DNA from: Pogostemon cablin
Taxonomy: Eukaryota > Streptophyta > Magnoliopsida > Lamiales > Lamiaceae
Reading direction: 5' to 3'
DNA: 64,000 nt
Assembly: GCA_023678885.1 (NCBI GenBank)
Contig: CM043001.1
Coordinates: 320,001 to 384,000, forward strand
A model generated the notes under the pieces. That model did not search any database and was not told the DNA's origin. It worked only from the letters and a program-made list of their open reading frames with translations. How positions within the stretch are numbered: position 1 is the first letter of the stretch; every line of letters begins with the position of its first letter. The translations under genes were made by a program, and so were the position numbers. Positions 57,791-64,000 of the stretch are shown in pieces.

Positions 57791-59005
57791 AGAAGAAAAC
57801 TTCAAACAGGAGATGCAAGAGGACATGTTTGGATTCCCAGACATTCATTTCTCATAGGACTATAATGAGAATTATGAAGGAGGATCCAAAACTCAATCTA
57901 TACGATGTATTTATCGAGATACGACTAGAGCGGTTCCTCAGCTTCAAAAAGAGAAAGCATAACATCATATACAAGGTAACCGAAGGGGAGATTGCCATTC
58001 CAATGGAGCTCACGAGTAACGTGATGCAAATGCAACTAGTCCATGTTGATGAAATCAAAAGGAAGCTAAGTAATCAAAAGGAAGCTAAGTAAACTCAGGG
58101 AAGGAATGGCTAAGACTATGTCTTGGATCCATATCAGAGCAATCCGGATCCTCATCAAAGCAACTTTCAAAGAAGGTATTGATACACCAATCGATATTGC
58201 AATCTTTAATAAGAGGATCAAGAATACAAGAGAGACTTGCTTTGGAGGAATCTCAGGGAACCTATACGCAGGCAAGGTGACATCCTACATATACCCAAGG
58301 ATTGCCTACAATCTGGCAGATAAAGACTTCAGTAGGGCACTCACCCTTTATCAAGATTTCAAGAAAAAAGATCTGATGAAAGAATGGAATAGGCATTACT
58401 CTATTATCTACAGTGTCTTATATGCTTTGTCCAACACCCATCATTCGGATCTATTCCAAATAAAAGAGTATATTGAGATACCAGAGGTGTTCGAGAGAGT
58501 TGCATGTGCAACTAGGCCAGAAATAATGGAGTTACCACCAATCCACGACATGGATTTGCAGATCAGAGATAAACCAGTCTGGAGCAGACAAGATAGCCTC
58601 AAATTCGACCAGAGAAGGATTTCTTTATAAGAAAATAGAATTATCAGTGAAAAATGAGGAAAGAAGCCGATCGTGGAGGTAGTCCAGGAACCAGAAAAGT
58701 TCACAACTAAAGGTGAACTTAAATGCCCTGAAGGATGGAGATGAGTTGAAGTAATATTCGACATTACAAAAAGGGAAAACTCTATTCCCTGTGATGTCTT
58801 ATATTATCTTCAACAGCCAATTACTGGGAGATGTCAAGGACAACTCAAACTCAGAGAACTTGAGCTGGTAATTGAAGGATTAGCAGGAAGATTCCCAGAA
58901 AAACTAGTGCTGGGACTGGAATTTCTCGAGGATCACAAACCTTGGGAAAGATTACAAGATGGAATAGAATTCACGGTCAAAGGGAAAAGATACAAAGTCT
59001 ACTAG
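57777..59005 (+). pseudogene. Pararetrovirus movement protein, copy 3
   Basis: The start ATG at 57777 lies in the overlap motif ATGAGTCAGAGTGA. The 30K core is at 58106-58420, with IDTPIDIAIFNKRIKNTRE, GNLYAGK and YIYPRIAYNLADKDF. Frame breaks occur near 57840 and 58092, the second beside a short local duplication of CAAAAGGAAGCTAAGTAA. Stops lie at 58628, 58655 and 58744. It ends at TAG 59003-59005, 33 bp before the polymerase ATG. Confidence 0.82.
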
Positions 59006-59038
59006 TAGAGGCTCGGGCTTACAAGCTCTGATCTACCC

Positions 59039-61080
59039 ATGACCACAAGTCCATTCTCGATATATATCACCATCGGGATAATATATAAGGAGCATCGTAT
59101 AGAGTATTTTACGACATATATTGATTTAGGAGCCGGAATCTGCACAACAAAAGAAGGAATCTTTCCTAAAGACTCAGGCGAAGAATTGTCAACAGTACTA
59201 GGAAAAGATTTCTCTCAGAAGATACTAATCCTTAACAGAGAAATCAAGCAAGTGGAGATCATGATCGGAGGAGCGGATCATACCCCATGGTACAAGGTGA
59301 AAACTCCACCAATATATTTTCACGACATCGGGGAAAATAATTTCCTATAGACATTCAAGCATTTACCCAAGAAAATGCAACAATTAGGCTTATATTCACA
59401 ACCCTTTGTGAACATAAGATCATTGCACCAAGACTGCGTAATGCATTTCAAAGAAAAATGCCAATCAGATTTCCCAGCAAGAGTGGTGATAATGAAAGAA
59501 AACTTAGCCATCCAAAGATGAATAATCGAAGGAAATATGGCGAAGCAGTCCTACAAATAAAAACTGAGACCAGAGGAGGATGGAAGATGGAAAACCTAAA
59601 GGAAAATACAATCCACCTTCTCAAAACAAGCTTGGGAGAAAGCTTACAAAGAGACGTCACAATTGAAGAACAAACATCTTTGGAGGATGTCAAGAAGAAG
59701 ATACAGAGAAACTTCAATGAGGATCCTCTAACCTGGTGGGATAAAAACAAGCTCAAAGCTTCACTCAAAGTAAAAGAAGGAAAGGAGCATGAGTTCGTAA
59801 GATACAAGCCTATCCTGATGAACCAAGAGGATCGAGAGGATATGCAGCTAATACTGAAGGAACATTTGGACCTTAAGTTGATATCACCAGGAGTATCTCC
59901 AAACAGCAGTCCAGGAATTCTAGTTCAAAATCATGGAGAAGTCAAGAGAGGAAAGCCGAGACTTGTAATCAACTACAAAGGAATCAACAATATCTTGGAG
60001 TTCGATGGATACTACATACGAAGTAGGGAATACTTGGTCAACTGTATCAAGAATGCCAAGGTATTCTCAAAGTTCGATTGCAAATCTGGATTCTACCAGA
60101 TTATGATGGAAGAAGGAAGCAAGAAGTTCATAGTCTTCTACATACCACAAGGTTATTATATCTGAAATGTCATGCCTATGGGCTTGGCGAACGCACCCCA
60201 GATATACCAAAGAAAAATGGATAATATTTTCAAGGATTATTTCTCATTCATGTTTGTCTATGTGGATGATATCCTCATAGCCTCAAAAAACATGAAGGAA
60301 CATTTGGTGCACCTGGAAGTCTTTTCAGAAGTATGTCACAAGGAAGGATTGGTGCTTTCTAAAAAGAAAGCAGTAATTGCAACAAGGCATATCGAGTTTC
60401 TTGAAGTCGAGATTGATGAGTCCAGAATAATCCTACAACAACACATTGTAGAAAAGGCTCAAGGATTTCCTGAAGATTTCAAGGACCAGAAACAACTCTA
60501 GAGCTTCTTAGAAGTTGTCAACTTTGCTGGAATGTTCATCAATAATCTAGCGCAATACAGGAAGGTGTTCAGTCCTCTGTTGAAAAAAGATGCTGATTTC
60601 AAAAGTAAGGAATCACACAAAGCAATGGTTAAACAACTAAAGGAGGTTTGCAAGAAGCTCCCCAATTTAGCCATACCAAACAAAGAGGATGAATTGGTAC
60701 TCTACACAGATGCTAGTGACCATTGGTGTGCAACAGTTCTAACTAAATCCACACCTGAAGGAGAAATGCCATGCAGATACTGTAGCGGACTCTTTGCGGA
60801 GAATGAAGCGAAAAGGTAGCACATCAATGAAAAGGAGTTTTTTGCGGTTCGGAAGGCGTTCAAAAAATAGCCGCTATTTCTTCTCGCAAAGAAATTTATC
60901 CTTAAAATTGATAATACAAGCGTTTAAGTCTTTTTGAAAAATAAAATTGAATCTAAACCAAAAAAGGCTAGACTATTAAGATGGCAAGAAGAATGCCAAT
61001 ATTATGATTTTAATATTGTCATTATTTAATCTGTTGATAATATTTTGGCAGATTTCCTGACGAGAGATGGAGAGAGCTGA
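59039..61080 (+). pseudogene. Pararetrovirus polymerase (protease-RT-RNase H), copy 3
   Basis: ATG at 59039. The protease active site is altered to YIDLGAGIC (about 59117), and about 20 bp near 59335 are missing relative to copy 2. RT runs from about 59780 to 60480, with LVINYKGINN and YVDD at 60259-60270; a TGA at 60163 replaces a Trp codon of copy 2. RNase H starts with LYTDASDHWC at about 60700, and TAG stops at 60817 and about 60870 fall where copy 1 has TGG. It ends at TGA 61078-61080. No integrase. Confidence 0.86.
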
Positions 61081-61240
61081 AATAGACTCCATCCTGACAG
61101 TTTCAAGGTACCTGATGGACAACCTTGAGTTGCTCCAAAGGGAATTCGAGAATCTGGCACTCAATACAACGCGTACTGGAAGAATACAAGAAAGTGATCA
61201 GGCCAAAGTACCCAATCATATACAAGATTGCATTCGCAAC

Positions 61241-62302
<1,062 letters not shown>

Positions 62303-63633
62303 TTCGCAACAATGCAAGTCTATTCGAGTCATTACGAGAGCCAATCATCCCGGCTGTTGATGGCAATAGCAATCGACAAAAGGAGAATAGTCAAGAACAG
62401 GGCTCTAAACCCGGAGCAAAAGATTCAAATATCCTTAGCACGAGTCCTAGATTGAAACCTCCAAAAGAGGAATTGGTCCAAGGAAAAATCAAGACTCTAG
62501 AGTCACATCTAGAGTCTACGAGTCAACCTAGCACCTCTGGGCTCAAAGAGGGAGAGATCAACCTTAGGCCTATGACGGACACTGCTACTTACCTGATTTC
62601 TCTTATTGGCAGGAGTACCAGGCCAGCTGGGAGAAATTAAACACCAGACAAGGAATCCGACTGAAGAAATGTCGGGTGGATATATCTGGGGAATATCCCT
62701 GAATTTGGATGCGAGAAGGCTCAAATCCAAATGATGTAAAGCAATTATATGATTTTGGGGTGCTAGCATCAATATATACTGTTGCACCAAGCTTCCTAGA
62801 GCTTTCAAAATTGCCAGAGTGGCTAGGAAAAATAGTTTTTAAGGCATGAGAAAACAACACAACTCTATCTAGAGAAGATATATTAGAGCTTTACTTCACT
62901 AGTGCAGGTTCAGAACCAGTCGGGAAAGAAAACCATGAGACTTTTCATTTCATCAAGCTAAGAAGACCCGATATTTCAGCATCAAACAAAGTCAGGGAGT
63001 CTTCTAGAAAGGAACCAGTCTTGGTTTCTACATTTTCTGAGGAACAAATCTCTACGCGCTGAGCGAGGAGATTGTATGCATGCATTAAGGCAATGATCGA
63101 GGTAAAGTTCCCATTTAAGTTCAAGCACAAGTCTTTGAAAGGATCTTTTCTGTTAAATACCTTAACAGGGAAGAAGACAGTATTTGTGAGAAGGCCTTTT
63201 AAGAAAAACAGACCTTCTTTGGAAAAATAAGATTCAAGTAAGTAAACAAACTCATCAAAGATATTGTAACATGGCCCATTTTGGGCAAATGGACAAACAA
63301 AATATACACAAGTTGTTCTACCCAAACAGAACCAAAGTTTGAAAAATGAATAAGGTTGGGCATAGGGATGATCAGAATTGCTGAACCACCTACAGCAAAA
63401 GAGGCACGTGAAAAGAAGAGGGTAAAATTTCTTCAGAATACCCAAGAGCCAGGAGAATCTTCAGGCACCAAGGAAGACAAATGACTCTTCAAAAAAATAA
63501 GAGTCGGATGACTTTTCCAAAAGAGTAAGGAGCCATGTGATTCCTGCCAATGCTAAAAGAATGATGGACCAGATAAGGGCATCCAATGAAGAGAGAGGGA
63601 CCAACAAGCTGCTAAAATTGGAATCCAATGGGA

Positions 63634-63736
63634 ATAACGTAAGCAGTGACGTCAGCACAATGACGTAAGAAGTGACGGCAACAAAAGTAAAGAGGCATTG
63701 AAATTCGAATTTCACATCAGAAAGCCTCTATAAATA
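63634..63736 (+). promoter_or_regulatory. 35S-like pararetroviral promoter with as-1-type cluster
   Basis: TAACGTAA (63635), TGACGTCA (63647-63654), TGACGTAA (63661-63668) and TGACGGCA (63673-63680) are spaced 12-14 bp apart, like the TGACG pairs of the as-1 element bound by TGA-type bZIP factors. TATAAATA follows at 63729-63736, about 50 bp downstream of the last motif. The layout mirrors the pregenomic RNA promoter of caulimovirids. Transcription would start near 63760. Confidence 0.75.
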
Positions 63737-63790
63737 CCAGAGCTTAGAAAGCAGAAGGCATGAACCATTCCCCTCTGTTTTCTCTTTCTA

Positions 63791-63917
63791 AATAAACATT
63801 GTATTCCTTTCTTTTCTTTGTATGAGTGTTCTGAGTGTAGATACAATAGGTAGTTAAAGGAATTATCTCCTCTTATTCTGTGAGGATGAGTGTGTAGTAA
63901 ATTCTCCATTCAATAAA
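63791..63917 (+). terminator. Candidate pregenomic RNA poly(A) signals
   Basis: AATAAA at 63791-63796 and again at 63912-63917 (within CAATAAATAAATAATC), about 30 and 150 bp after the predicted start site. Caulimovirids place the poly(A) signal just downstream of the promoter, so the second could end a terminally redundant RNA. Confidence 0.5.
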
Positions 63918-64000
63918 TAAATAATCTTGGGATACTGCCCGTATATAACCTTCTATTTCTTCTGCAACTTTAATCTCTATACTTTCTGATGAGAAACAGT

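Overview
The window is repeat-rich nuclear DNA of a flowering plant, probably a eudicot. I see no intact host gene. Almost everything that can be identified is transposable-element DNA or old endogenous pararetrovirus (Caulimoviridae-type) DNA, nested and decayed, in AT-rich sequence. The plant assignment rests on caulimovirid copies, Ty3/Gypsy elements of Athila type primed with TGGCGCCGTTGCC, a Ty1/Copia element primed with TGGTATCAGAGC, and Mutator-like, hAT, CACTA, Stowaway and Helitron-like elements.

Layout: (1) 1-4829, endogenous pararetrovirus copy 1, cut by the window start. (2) 4830-16855, Ty1/Copia DNA: an extra 3'-end fragment, then an LTR, an internal region and a second LTR. A 4.5 kb LTR retrotransposon without coding capacity (8530-13052, minus strand) sits inside it. 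(3) 16856-about 22055, pararetrovirus copy 2. (4) 23164-31565, a very young Athila-like gag-protease element whose two 1676 bp LTRs look identical. (5) 31571-34732, small terminal-inverted-repeat elements, including two Mutator-like ones. (6) 34823-39436, a likely Pack-MULE carrying gene fragments (FAR1-like and F-box). (7) 40000-42359, small elements and the left part of a probable Helitron. (8) 42360-50185, a third LTR element (minus strand, gag without protease), inserted in the Helitron-like unit that ends at 51561. (9) 51739-55443, foldback and inverted-repeat elements. (10) 55444-64000, pararetrovirus copy 3, the most complete. It runs from a tRNA-Met-type primer site to a 35S-like promoter and is interrupted by a 1062 bp hAT-like element.

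The three pararetrovirus copies are on the same strand and share one gene order: a first ORF ending in a lysine-rich, possibly coiled-coil stretch (copy 3 only), coat protein with a zinc knuckle, 30K-type movement protein, protease-reverse transcriptase-RNase H, and a fourth ORF in the transactivator position that runs into the promoter. Coat before movement protein resembles the cavemovirus/solendovirus layout rather than that of caulimovirus. All copies are broken by stops and frameshifts, many of which look like C-to-T or G-to-A decay of methylated DNA, so none should encode a working virus.

Relative ages from LTR comparison by eye: the Athila-like element (no LTR difference noticed) is youngest, then the non-coding element at 8530-13052 (about a dozen differences in 1446 bp), then the 42360-50185 element (1849 against 1859 bp), with the Copia element oldest (LTRs of 919 and 1386 bp because of a deletion of about 470 bp).
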